Shown: positions 1 to 12,500 of the stretch, piece after piece
Position numbering within the stretch: position 1 is the first letter of the stretch
Layout of the letters: each line of letters begins with the position of its first letter
From: Klebsormidium nitens
Taxonomy: Eukaryota; Streptophyta; Klebsormidiophyceae; Klebsormidiales; Klebsormidiaceae
Assembly: GCA_000708835.1 (NCBI GenBank)
Contig: DF236965.1
Coordinates: 252,700 to 316,699 of the forward strand
Direction: 5' to 3'
Length of the DNA: 64,000 nucleotides
Position numbers and translations under genes: made by a program
The notes under the pieces: generated by a model
The model's input: only the letters and a program-made list of their open reading frames with translations
Databases searched by the model: none
Told to the model about the DNA's origin: nothing

Positions 1-1600
1 ACGTAGTCCATCGTCGAAGACGGTGTTTTCAACGGGGCGGAATGGGCGAGCTGAAACCGTTCCATGCAAGCGTTGCATAGGGCCTTGGACCATGGTACGG
101 TACGCAGGTACGTGCGGGTACACTGTGCACATGGTTTATGGTACCGTGTACCTACCTAGTTCCGGTACCTACAGGCTACAAGTTACAACCTATACGCCAA
201 GGTATCTTCGAGCGGGACTCTAACGATGCAGGTACGGTATCGTGCGCCTGAAGGTACCGTTCGAGCCGCTGCGCAGTGCCGCAGCATTACCGGTAACTCT
301 TGTGTGACCTAACGGGCGTGTGACCTAAGATACGTGTTACCCGGGCACTTAAACTAAAAAACCTAACGCAAATAATCACCCGCTCCGCACCCCAACCCAC
401 CCTAACCACCTTACCAACCCCACCCGTCCCCCGGGTGCCTATCTTAGGTCACACGGCTCTTAGGTCACACGAGAGTGATCGGAGTGGTGCCTGCATGGAA
501 GTTGAAGGCACTCTGCAGTGGGACTCACTGCTGCTCAAGAGTACCGTACAATTGACGGTACCTACCAGCGTTTCCCGTATTCAACGGTATTGTCAACTCA
601 GAACTGGTCGTGCGAAGATCTTCCGTGCATGGCTTTCAATCAATCATCTGTCGTCGGCAGTGGGCACTCAGAACTCAGGCCGATTCGAGAGGACTCGGGA
701 TTCGGGCGGATCCGAGTCGTCGTCATTGATGACTCGCGTCTCGAAGTTCGGTACGTACCAATGCACAAGCTGGCATGCTAGTTTAAGTGGTCCGTTCTCA
801 GGCGGTAGCTACCTGCCCTGGGGACGCCGTACCGTACAAAAAGGTACTACTCCCTGCCTAGAAGTTAGAACCTGGGTAGTAGGTACGGTACCTACCGCGG
901 CTACCGATATTTGACTTGAACTTGGGAAAACTCTACGTAGGTACGTGGCCGGTACGGTACCTACGGCGGCCTGGAGGCTGGTGCCAAATTGCCAATGTCC
1001 AAAGGCAGATACCGTCGGCCCTCGCGCCCGCAAGTGGGGTCGGGAATCGGGCCGGTTCCAGGAGAACAGTGGTTCCACGTGTACCGGTCGGCGGTAGGTT
1101 TTGATTTAGGTAGGTAAATACGGTACATTGAGGCTTGCGTACCTACTGTAGAGCTTACCGTATCGTCGGTAGGTACCGATCCAGTCCTGGGTACGTCCAC
1201 GTGAGCTTCCCGTGAGCTTGGAGGCATATGTCTCAAAAGGTAGGCGCTCGAGAGGACGGAGGGTTAGTCTGGTGGTTTAAGGATAGGCTCAGTTCGAAGC
1301 GCGTGACATTGTTTGGTCAACGTTTAACTACCTAGGTTAGTCACGTAGATACTATAGCACCGGGCGGCCGAGGGCCGTCACGGTCGGCTGACTCAAGAGA
1401 CGGCGGCCGCCGGCGGCACCTATTGCAGGCACCAACCTAATACTACAGTACCGAGGTACCTACTACCGGTACCAACCTTGTTCAGCCAGTACATACTATG
1501 TACAGCGGCCTTCGAGGGACAGGTTTGATGCATGTACGAGGGTGCGCTCATGCAGCACAATCCGCACGAGACTACTACCTACCTATGTAGTATGCTGACG
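1..1600. repeat. GTAC/GGTACC-rich non-coding island
   Basis: No convincing gene is seen here. The stretch is packed with overlapping words such as GGTACC, GGTACGGTACC, GTAGGTAC and ACCTACC on both strands, giving a degenerate palindromic texture. Open frames in it have no recognisable protein character and no exon-like GC step. The same texture returns in shorter patches near 44.1-44.2 kb and 60.3-60.4 kb, so it looks like a dispersed genomic sequence class, possibly decayed repeats. Confidence 0.6.
292..481. repeat. Inverted-repeat element, copy 1
   Basis: Left arm (about 292-347) and right arm (about 429-481) are imperfect reverse complements. Each carries two spaced GTGTGACCTAA motifs and ends inward at CCCGGGcac / gtgCCCGGG. 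The interior of about 80 bp is C/A-rich with CCTAAC and ACCCTAACCACC words and has no open frame. Its architecture and interior resemble the element near 55.65-55.83 kb, suggesting a small non-autonomous family. No target-site duplication was identified. Confidence 0.6.
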
Positions 1601-2816
1601 TGAGGAGGGGACAAGTTTCGTGAGAGTCGAAACTTGTCACTTCGAGCCTGTATGCAATGTGCATGATGGCTCACGTGTGATACGTAGTCTGACGTCGTGA
1701 CGAACATTGAACATTGGATTCTATACATACTGAAAAGTAGGATGGGCTGAGGAGGGTCAAGCTTCTTTGTACAGATGAGGATCAACTATATAACACTCTT
1801 TACGAAAGTACTTGATAATACTCCCACCTGCAATACTGCAACTTTAACTAGCATGTTTGGTTTATTTTGACCAACTTAGAACCACTAGCTTCTGCGCTTC
1901 AGCATGCAAGCTATCGGCCATATTGATCAAAAACATGCTCAGATTGGCCATCAGCTTTCAACCGCCCATGATGATGATTAGCTCCATCTAATCAAAAGCA
2001 TGGCGCAAATCGACATATCACACCCATGCATGTAGTGATCTGTACATTCTCTTGGTAGTACGGAGTCCAAGCTCCATAACTGGCGGACTGAAGCAATGAA
2101 TTGCACGGTCACCACAACATAAGTGGGCATGGTTGCTCAAGCCGCCATGTTTCTCAGATCCAAGGAAAGTTTTGTCGAACTTTACTACGAATAGTGAAAG
2201 GACAACGTCATGTGAAAGTCGAACATGACATGATGCTATCAAACTGACTTCTCTCTGCACTTGTGATACAAAGTCGAACGTGCAATAGATTTTCCAGTTG
2301 AATGAATCTGCGAAGAACTCATATGCATGCCTGGTGATAAGACTCTAGTCTTGATTGACAACGGGCAAAGGTCAATCCTTACCTGAAGAAGCACATACAA
2401 GCAATGAAAGGACCAACATTGGACGTCTTAGCTTCGATAGTCTACACCGACATGGACCTAGCCTAGCCAGCAACAATGATCTCAAGATTCAGCCCCTGGT
2501 CAAAACAATCAGAATGCGTCTTTCTGACGTTTCTATTTCACCTCTGGGCTACCAGAAACAGTCTATCGATTCTTTGACGGTCTGAAGCATGATCATGCTT
2601 GGCCGTCCCCGTTCTATTCCAGTCTTTACACTCGTCAGCAGCGCACCCAAACTTCAAACCACCGCCATACACCGACTGCAAAGCCAGCACCCGCTCTGAA
2701 CCTGCTGTATGTACCAACCTCGAGCATAATACCGTGACACCCTCTACTTTATACGCCAATATACAAGCACTCTCAGACAGAAAGGTTTTTTGGATCTTCT
2801 CAAGACCTGCTCAGGC
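1600..2816. other. Intergenic/3' flank without recognised gene
   Basis: AT-richer sequence with only short, non-homologous frames on both strands. It includes the downstream flank (3' UTR side) of the minus-strand septin-like gene. I see no RNA gene or repeat of note. Confidence 0.5.
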
Positions 2817-5800
2817 TCAGTAACTGGGTATGGTGAAGTTCCGGCCCAGCAGCCCCTTGACATTGTGCACCCAGTCCTTCATGGCCAGAAACTCAAACAC
2901 GTGCAGGCCGTCCCGGCCGCGCAGCTTCTCCTGCAGTGACGTCACGTTCTGGAAGAGCCGCGAGTTGTCCTCCGCCAAGCGCGAGTTGTCCTTCACGTAA
3001 GCCGCCAGCCGCATGCTCATCTCCTCCACCTCGTTCACCTTCACGGCACAACGGGTCCTCAAGAAGCTTGAGATTAGGCCGACAGACAGCGGACATGCGA
3101 ACGACACGACCCGGATCCAGAAGTGAACTTACACCTTGAACCTCCACACTCCTGGCGGCCCCGCCGGCCCGTCTTCCGCCTGACACGTGCTGCCTGGTCG
3201 GCCCTGCACTCTGACTGCTTCAACAACGTTAGTCTCAGGTTAGTATCGCTAGACCTAGGACGCGGACCGACCTGGACTGACTTGGACGACCGGTTATTTG
3301 GACGACCGCTTACACGCACTTATGACGCGATAAACTCACCTTCTGCTCCATAGCTTGCCGGAGCTGCTTGTGCTCCAGCGTCGTGTCCGCGAGCATCTGG
3401 GACAGCTTGCCGTTCTGCAGCATCTGCTCGTTCAGGGCCTGGCGGAGCGACACCGCCGTCGCCTCGGAGAAGGTCAGATCCTTGCAGCAGGAACCCACCC
3501 TGGGGATACGAAAACAGCCCCATCAGCAATATAAGCGGTTCTTTCTGAAAGTTAGAGGCGAGCAATCTTTCCAAACAGTACCGAAGCTGTTGAGCGTGGT
3601 AGTCTTGAGGGTGGTAGGAGCCGAACCGACGGCGCCAAGGTACAGGCCACGTCAGCAGTTGTCGAGGGGCCCAGAACGCGGTTTCTCAAGAGCAATTTTC
3701 GCGTTCTAAGATAGGAGATAGCTGAGAAGAGAATTCCGAAGCTCTTACCGACGGTCCAGGAAAGAGGCACCACAAGCTGGCAAGGCAGTAAGAAGGCGCC
3801 TAAAACTCGTCGGAAGCTCGGACTTTAAACTTGTTGGCATCTTTGAAACTCCCAACTTTTGAAGGTGACAACTGAGTCAAAAGAATCAGACGTTGGAGCT
3901 CCATTTAACCTCTATAGAGCTGTGAGTCGCCGAGAGTCAGAACCAGAGGCGGCAGGAGCAAGAGAGTGGCGGTTCGCCAGCACATCGATCGAAGCACGAA
4001 CCCAGTGTTTACGACGAGCGTCCGACCGGTCGTTCCTGGCCTCACCTGACCGGGGAGATGATCGACAGGAAGTTGAGCGCCAGCAGCAGCAGCAGCGCCG
4101 CCCCGAGGGCCAGCTTCGTGTGGTCGTCCTTCCTCCCGCGGGGGCGGCGCGTCTCTCCAGCGGCCGCCACGTCACCTGCCACGTCATCATCGGCGACCCC
4201 CTTGGTCTCCCGCGCAGCCCCTGAGACGCCGGCGGCATTCGCCAGGCTGCTCACTGCCGCCCGGGAGTTGGCCACCAGGGTGGTGCCCGCGGCTGAGAGG
4301 CGCTCGGTGATGGGTGCCTCCGGGCTGTGCTCGAGGCTGCGCACGAAGTCGGTGAAGTACTGCGACTTGAACTTGCGCAGGCGGGTCACGTTCTCCTCGA
4401 GCACCATGCTGCGGAGGAGGGAGCGGTCGCCCTTGGGGTGGCGGTGGAACGCGATGCGCTCGCTGTGGGCCGAGGCCTGCCGCTTCACCTTGACCTTGAG
4501 AGGGAAAAGGCGCACGATCAATTTCTGATTAGGGAAAGCGTGGTGCTGACGAGAAGCTGAAAGGGGCCGCATAAAACCGTTCAATGGGTCCATTTCGATA
4601 CGCAGAAGTGGACCCGCAAGGCTCAATAAAGGGGAGGCCGCGTGAACGAACTCTAGAAAAAGAAATACTTTACAGCTGGGCGAATTGCTTTTTCAAGGAG
4701 GGATGCAGTCCTGCCACGGAACTCAGCGCTCGTGGGCAGATAACATGAGTCGAACTGCGACGAGATGATGCTTCCTGAAACAGAAAGCTGATTTCATGCT
4801 ATTACCTCCTGTGTTTGCACCTTCCTTCCTATTGAGACGGGTAACGAAAGAATTATAACAAAGGCCCTGCAGGTCCTTACCTGGCGTTTGGCGCTGATCG
4901 CTCCATCATCGTCGCTGGACACGACCGAGAAGGCCTTCTCGAGCTCCTTCGTAAGCGCCGGAAAGGAGAAGGTGGTGATGCCCTTGTCCTCAAGATCCAG
5001 GGTCACGTGCTGCCGAAACTCCTGCTCCTCGGCCTCGCTCATCGAGTCGCCCTGACAAGACGGAAAAGATGCCGTGTAAGGCCACCTAAAATCTAAATTT
5101 TTCGACACGATGGACGAAACAAAAACTGCATTTGCGACTTCGCCCTTCCATGAAAGAAAGCCAAGTCCCTCAAAAAGGAAAAACACGTTCAGAACTCGTC
5201 GAAGGTTCACTTGCTCGGATAAGTGGACGGGAGGCCCGGGCGGAGGGGTGTAATGAACCACTTGGAAACGCGTTTGACGGTCTCGTGGTCATTATAAGCT
5301 TGAGTACATCAAAGTACGTCAGAAGCGGACGTTCGAAGCTCAGGAAGGACTGCAAATCTCTATGCATCCGTCAATCTTGCGTAAGACATATACCGAAAAC
5401 TTCGGGAAAGGTCATTCGGCTCCATGCAGGGAAAAGATTGTCAAGAGAGGTAATTGACACCACGTCTGTTGCAAAATTCCATAAATCGAGGTCTGTGGTC
5501 CTAACCCTCACGACCGCTCTCCCGTATGAGCAAGCAGAGCCTTCAAAGCAACGTTTGTCAAGCAAAATTTACTGCCAACAACTCAGAAACCTGCCACAGT
5601 ACAGGCCAAATAGTACGAGAAGCGTGCCTGGCTAACCTTTGCAATGACTGGAACCAGCGGCGCCACCTTCCCGATTGCTGCCATGATCTCCAGGTCCACA
5701 GGCTTGATGGCGTGAGGGTTGACAAAGTACAGGACGCAGGAAACACGCTCGTCCTCGGGGCTCTCGCGCATGTAGGTCGTCCACTTCATGTAGAAGATAC

Positions 5801-7297
5801 GGTTCTGCTCTGCGATGTAGTCCGTCGCAGCCTTGATCCTGTGGCAGGCGAACTAAGAGTCAGTATGCTTGAGACTTCCGGGGCTCTCTTCTCAGTACAC
5901 AGCAGACTGCAGGAAGCAGACGGAGTAAAATTCTTCTTAGGTATGCAAGAAAGTCGCTATGGCACTTATATCCACGTCCCACTATCAAGAGCGGCCTTGG
6001 AACAGCGCCTTGACTGAACAGGCTACAACTACTTCATTAGCAGTCACCAAGAATACCCAAGGAGGGGGCCCAGTGAGCACAGTGGAGCTGACAATGTGTA
6101 ATACCAGAGAAAGCAGACCATTCATGAAACGTCAACACCCACTGTCTGACGAAATAGGCTGGACTTTTGCAGATGCACTTGCCTCTTCTGCACATCGAAG
6201 TCATCTCCTGCCCCTGGCATATCAACCACCTTGTAGTGGACGCGCATCTTGCCGTTCCGTGAGAGGGTTGAGAACGTGAATGAGCCATCCGCTTCAGCGG
6301 TTGCTTGGCTGGCGTCTGGCTGGGAACCACTGCCTCCAGTAGTGCCAATTGTCAGAGCGTCAACAATGTCTTGGATGATGGTAGGCATGCCCAGGCCAAA
6401 TGCATCAGCAACCTGCAGAAAGCAAGCACTGAGGTTTCTGTGACCACGTTCCCACAGCAAGGACAGGTGCTGCATCCTTTCACTTTGCTCTGCGGGTCAC
6501 ATTTTCTAGCAGACAGTTCATGTAGGCCTTTGGAAACTGAATACCGTGGAGAAAGAACATGTCTGGAATAGAGTAGAATATTCTGGATGGTTTGCTTCAT
6601 CAGTAACCGCTCAATAACTGACTTGCAACGTACCATGATCTTGTGCCACACGTGCTGGACGTCATCAGAGGCTTCTTCCTTCTTGGCATCGTCCACTTCA
6701 ACTGCCTTCTTCACGCCGCTCTTGGCAGTCTCGCTATACTTCCTCTGCTCATCCTTGACCTTCTCAGTTCTGCTGGCCTCTTGTTGTGGTGGGGTGGGGG
6801 GTGCAAAGGACTCTCCTGCAGGACAAGCGGAGCCAAGCGGTTGTTTATGCGCAGTGCTCCTTGTGTGCAGCTCTGAAAAGCGTTAACCATTGTCTATTGT
6901 AGATTGAAATCCAGAGAAAGTAACCAACTCTGAAAACTGAGAACGTACCATTGTCTACCGTAAAGTGGATCTCTGAGAAGTAAAGAGTTGCCGCCTGATT
7001 TGACAATCAAAATTGTGATAATAGGTCTCTCTGTCATCACTCTTGTTGGGCCTGCTTCACACAACCTGTCCTCAAGATATCTGAGCACGCTCACATAAGA
7101 TGAGGCACAAGAAGGATAAAATTGCGGTCACCTGCTGGGCTCAACGCTGTCTTCGTTGTCGATGTTGGACTTGGAGCAGTCTCTGCAGCGGCTCCATCAA
7201 GGAGAAGCCACGAGCGCTGCATGGCGTCCGGATCTGAGTTGCGCGATGGGGTTTGTGAGGCAGCCAGCTTCTGTTGATCTGACGTGTCGTGCGCCAT
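2817..7297 (-). CDS. Septin-like GTPase with C-terminal TM segment and coiled coil
   Basis: Eight exons join in phase: 7297-7132, 6815-6634, 6412-6183, 5838-5637, 5051-4881, 4494-4046, 3499-3340 and 3038-2817 (1,782 nt, about 593 aa). Septins are GTP-binding filament proteins of cortex and membranes. Residues 1-116 are Ala/Ser/Thr/Pro-rich and probably disordered. The G3 motif DMPG-GD lies near residue 180. A septin-specific block (CVLYFVNP...KPVDLEIM) leads to the G4 motif AKGD near residues 259-262. The G1 loop reads GLGMPT (about 122-127) where septins have GxGKST, so the key lysine is missing. A hydrophobic Leu/Ala stretch near 445-465 looks like a transmembrane helix, followed by about 125 residues of coiled coil. 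The intron after 6183 has a GC-AG donor (AG|GCAAGT). Identity as a septin is secure; nucleotide binding is doubtful. The start could lie further upstream in an extra exon. Confidence 0.82.
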
Positions 7298-8372
7298 GCT
7301 CTCTGCGCGCCAAAAGACTATCAATGGTGAGCGGCGTGAGTCAAAACACCACTGTCAGGATAACTCTCTGAACAAAGCCCCAGACAAACAATCAAGACAG
7401 TAGGTCAATTCCGCAACATCCTGGAATCATCTTCCTACACGCTTACTTTTCAGCTTATGTTCTGACCTCCAACTTCATTTCAAATTTGGATTGTCCCCCT
7501 GGCACTGCCCCATTCCCTCTTGCAGCAAGTGCCCAAACACAAATTAACAAACCCAACAGGTCCCAGGAAGCACTTGCCAACAAGGCACCAGTTCCAACCT
7601 CTTGCGTTTGACCCCACTAAACTGCAGCTGAAGTTTGTCCCAAACAAGCAATCGTTTTGTTGTGACAGATACTTGCAACAATATATCAACTGGTCTGATA
7701 GAAAACGGAGCTGAACTGAACAGATTGTGGCAAAGCCACCTACATATGCATAACCCTTCATTTGCATCACGACAAGCTGCAGATATCTCAGAAAGATAGG
7801 CCATGTAGATTAGAGATACAGGTTCCACAGCGACCATTGCCATGTAAACAACAGTTTAGACTTCAACAACATTTACGGAAGTGCCAAAACCCAATTTATA
7901 TCCATGAACCTGGAAATGCTCACATGGGCAATTGCAAGACAATTGCAAAGGGCACAATGAAAAAGGTGCCCAAATGCTGCTTTAAAATTTTCCAGCATTC
8001 CCAATCAGAGCACCTTTTGCGGAAGACCTCACCAACTCAGCAGAGCTTGACAGGACAGCTACTGATTGGACAAAGTAATTGATGATCCTTTCCAGTCCTT
8101 GGACAACACTGTATCTCCAATCGCACATTGTTTAGTCAGCAAGTCACCCATTGCTCACGCCATGGACCTCTGAAAAAGAAACCTTCACCAACAGAATGCA
8201 GCGGGGCCCACCGGCTTGCAAAAGAAAGCAAAGCAGAAGCGAGGCCTGCCAAATCCAGCTAAAATCAGACAGAATAACACCTCATCTGCCCTTCTTCATC
8301 TAGCATTGTCTGCAGATTACTAACAACACCAACCTATACTCTGAAAACTTGGCCCCTGCAACAACTGCTTAC

Positions 8373-8437
8373 CTGTCTTGACGGCACCAAGGGTTGATGA
8401 TGCAGGGGATGAAGGAGCTCCGCCTTCTGTGAACCCT
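8373..8437 (-). other. Possible 5' exon of the septin-like gene
   Basis: On the minus strand an acceptor (TTTCCAG) and a good donor (ACAG|GTAAGC) bracket 65 nt. Read in the frame that continues into the septin exon through an acceptor GCGCGCAG just before 7300, it codes a Gly/Pro/Ser/Ala-rich stretch and then Glu-Ser-Met-Ala. It may be extra N-terminal coding sequence or a 5' UTR exon. No clear ATG was found upstream of it. Confidence 0.35.
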
Positions 8438-8439
8438 CT

Positions 8440-9558
8440 GGAAACGGAAATGCAGGAGCGAAAGTGAAACTGAAGCGGCAACACTTGAGAGCTGCGCAGC
8501 TCTGAGAACAGTTTAAGTCTCCAAATGCCTGATTGAGGCGCCCTGCTTCTCACATCCAAGCTGAGTCTGCACAGAACTCAGGGGACCCCAAGCTCATTTT
8601 AGAAAGTTGGCCAAGGTTGGCTGCCGCGCGGCCCCAGCCGCGGACGCGCGGCGGGTCCAATCGCACGCAGGTGCGCGGTTTAGGGAAGGTATGGGCTTCA
8701 CGGACTTCAAATGCAGTCGTCCGGCGGCGCACCGTAAAACCGGAACGGAACGGCAATCGCAGGCGGCACCCAGCAGTGCTCAGCGCCCGCAGGCTGCAGT
8801 ACACACACATGCTCGAGTTGACCTCGTGAGACGTGTATATGGAGCCAGTATAAGTTCGGTGCAAACTGAAAGCTTGTTGGCTAGTTCCAGCCTATAAAAT
8901 TGGAACAGGCTAAAAAGCTTGGACAGAAGCTCAACTGATCAATCACTCCAAAATATCTCGAAGACATTAACCGGTCAGTAGTACCAAATGCCGGCGATCT
9001 TTTGCCGCCTCAACGCAGCAGAATCTGCGAGATGCTCGACGGAGCATGATGCAGCGCTTCTCTGCAGCATTAGCCGGTCAGAGATGTCGAGCGGGTTCAG
9101 CCACTCGTAAAGTTAACGTCGAAGCCGCAAAGCCGGCTCAGAGAGCGGTCGAAGAATGACTCAGTATTACGTGTCTCAGTGTCGAGCATTCGAGCATTAG
9201 CGCTCGAAGGCGTCGAGCATGGGATTGCAGGCAACACGCATCCTATCAGAAACCATCAGCGAAGGACTCTGCATCCTCGAATGTGCGTTCTGACACTAAG
9301 CGCAAAATCGCACCATGCATTTGATCTTCGGGCTTGATGATCGAACCAGATTGAATCCCACCGCAACTGCAGAGCACACACAGAGGCACTGTCGAGCAAA
9401 GCTCGCCAAGCCAATCAAAGCGCCACCCAAGCATCCTGCAAGCTGCCACGGTCGACCGATCGCGCCGCTCACAGCAAAGGACCTCTCCTTTCGCCATCTT
9501 CAAAGCGCACACGACGCGCGCGCGCATTTTAACCCCACTTCCCCGAAGAGCAGCAGTC
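8440..9558. promoter_or_regulatory. Divergent intergenic region between septin-like and HSP20 genes
   Basis: The septin-like gene runs leftward and HSP20 rightward, so this interval should hold both promoters. A TATAAAA at about 8894 is flanked by TTCCA...TGGAA. Around 8965-9230 the words TCGAGCAT and CATTA(A/G)CCGGTCAG recur several times. I could not find a canonical heat-shock element (alternating nGAAn/nTTCn units) close to the HSP20 start. Confidence 0.4.
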
Positions 9559-12500
9559 ATGGCGCTCAGCACGTTCACCGGCCGCGACCCTTTCTCCGAC
9601 CCCTTCTCCGACTTCGTCGGCCCGCTCGGTGTGACCGACCCCTTCTTCACTGGCTGGGGCGGCCGCGGGCTCGGGGACTTCTTCGGGGGAGGGGGGCGGG
9701 GCGGGAACTCCGGCCGCGACCTGAGCGATGACGACAGGAGGCGGCTGCGCGAGCGGGCGGCCATCCTGAAGACGGATGTCGACTGGGTGAGGGGGGGAGG
9801 CCTTTGGATTGTGGATGGGGGACATGATCAGCTTTTAGAAAGGATATAAGGACAGCGAATCTTAGGAGGACGTACGACTGGTTGCACAGTGGAGAGAGGG
9901 GGAATGGCAACGTTTTGTCGGCTTTCGAAGGAATTAGGTCCCCAGCTTCCGCAAGCCGCAAGCATGCAAGAGCATGCAAAGTTTCTCTTCGAAGAATTGA
10001 AGAATTGCCTGCGGGTTGGTGCAGTGCATCCGCTGGTATTCACATATGAGAATGCGGTTTCTGCATTTTTCCGAAATGCTCGCGCATCCGTGGCTGCTGC
10101 GTTTCCACGTTCCTCGTGCTAGAAACCTTACGCTTCCTCCGTTCTGGACGCAGGTGGAGTACCCCGACCGCCACGTCTTCTTCATCGACTTGCCCGGTCA
10201 GTGATACTTGCTACCTTCTTGATAGATTCTGGGGCTCCCCTGCTTCCAAAATGTGTACATACGGCCGCATTGCTGACATGCATGCATTGATCTTTATGGC
10301 ACTGGTCTTAGTGGGACGCTCGAATCTGATGAGACAAGCGACTTCTGGACACAGCCAATCTGCTATTCAATCCGTTTCCCCTGCCATTTGATTTGCTGCT
10401 CCTCGCTAAGGTGATCCTCGTTGAAGGAGGGACCACCTCCAGAATGCCTGCCTTTATGCACCTCTCAATTGCTTACTCTTTCAATATGATCTGAGACCCA
10501 TTTCATCACATCCGCTTTTTCTGGCTAGAAGATAATCCACAATGCACAAGAACACTGAGAAATCACGGTCTGCACTCAGTATTTCTCGCATTCTCGACGG
10601 CTTGAATCAAGCCCCAGTTTTCGCCCAAAATGGCCTTAACACACAGTATGCCTCAGCCAGAGTCTGTGGATTCTTTACAAACTTTTATCCCTCTCCCTTT
10701 TGGGTATGCGCTTACCCTGCATTGATCGCTGATTCCGCTGTGTCTTTTGCTGATCGCGACGCGCATCATTTCAAATACTCTTGCAAGCCCTCTTCGGGCC
10801 TGCCCGACTCATTCTAAACAATGACCGTTGCTTTGTCTCGAGTGGTGTTCAAAGCTGCGTGCTCTATGACCATCTTCTGAACCGTTGTGCGCTTCGGCGG
10901 TCCACATATTGGACTCACGAAACCTGCAGAATTGTTTTCGAGATGTTGATTTGATTTGCCTTCGCAGAACGTCTCCTGTGTATAATGCACATTTCTCGTT
11001 TCCTGAGATAGACTCAGCTTTGGGACTTTCGAATCACTCTGCAGGCGTGCCCAAGTAAAACGACTTCCTTTTTCCTCCTAGCTCTTCTCACAGGTATCCT
11101 CGATACCTTCTCGTGTTCTGGGACAGACAGATTTGCAACTCATTCGCCTGATCATACGTTCGATAGGTCGGGTAGATGCAGACATTATATGCATTTCTCC
11201 ACAGAAGATCAAAGTTGTTTCCCCAAATGACACCGAAATTTCCACGACATACTCGATTTTAACTGTTTTTGCTGCCCGCCCAAACACTTCGAACGTCGAA
11301 GATCACTCAGTCCACAGGTATAACGTCGTAATTCCTGGCGTACCAAGAGTACATACAATTTCTATATAATTTGTGCAGGCGTGCCCAAGGACAACATCAA
11401 GGTGCAGCTGGAGGAGGGCCGCACGCTGGCCATCCGGGCGGAGCGCGACACGACGCCCCCCGGCCAGGACTTCACGCTGCACCGCGCGGAGCGGGGCGAC
11501 TACTTCTTCCGCCGCTTCAGGTACGCGCTTCCGCCGGAAACCCCAAGCGCTTTGTTCCATTCTGATATCAGGCGACTCCTTCCGTCGCTTCAGGTACGCC
11601 CTTCCGGCGGAAGAAGGATAAAGAAATTCGTGCCGTGCCGATATCAGGCGACATGTTCCGCCGCTTCAGGTCCCCAGCGAAAACGTAATGTATGCTTTGC
11701 AAAGTCATTAACAGCCGTGACTGGAGCTCAACCCGTTACCCAAACTTTTGAGATGCCTTACGATCACTTCATGTGGCCCCATTGCGCCGCCGGATTTATC
11801 GTTCTCAGTATGCTCGTGTCTGAAGCCGCAGCCAACCTGGTCGGCTTCAAGCCGCATTTGAGGAGGTCAGCATACCGTTGAAAGACCATTTTCTTCTTGT
11901 GATTTGACTCCGTCTGTGTCTGTGCGCGCGATTAGGTGGCCTCTTCCGTTTCCGATACAATGTCTCGTATGCTTTGGTGGAGCTTAGGCCCCAGCGAATC
12001 TCTTTCCGCACCAACCCCCAAACTGCAGCATCTGATCTGAGAAGGTTTTGAAAAGACTATTTTGATTAGCAGCCTTCAAAGGTCCTCCTATCGAATAATC
12101 CGTCCCTAACTTGCCTGAAGTTAGCGGTTTATTCGTTCCCTTCACTTGCTGCTCTATCTACGACGGCCTTCCTGACCAGATACAAGCATTCCTGGCTACT
12201 GGTAGAATCAGCCAAATGGGCACTCCTCTTCCCCAGCTCACGCTGGTTTCGGCCGCCTGTAACCGTTTTTAGCAAACAAGTCCCACAATGTCGTTTGTCA
12301 AAATGGGCCGAGTCCGCTCACCTTTCTTCCGCCCAGTCGCGGAGTTCGTAAGGCACACCAATGCCGGATCTGCCCTTTTCAGTTACCTTGAAAACTGAAA
12401 CGACCACGACAAAACCGCAACTTTCGCTTTGCAGGCTCCCCGCAAACGTGGACACGTCCAAGATCGAGGCCAAGTTCCGGAACGGCGTGCTGGAGGTGAC

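Noticed and set aside
435-1236. Open frames on both strands in the GTAC-rich island
   Set aside because: They are by-products of repetitive GGTACC words without stops, with no protein-like composition or splice context.
2817-7297. Toc34/Toc159 or AIG1-type GTPase, because of the C-terminal membrane helix
   Set aside because: The block CVLYFVNP...KPVDLEIM...VPVIAKGD is septin-specific; Toc GTPases have a different G4 region and no following coiled coil.
8550-8897. GC-rich open frames on both strands upstream of the septin-like gene
   Set aside because: Arg/Ala-rich in all frames, as expected from GC-rich promoter DNA; no phase-compatible joins to the septin exons could be shown.
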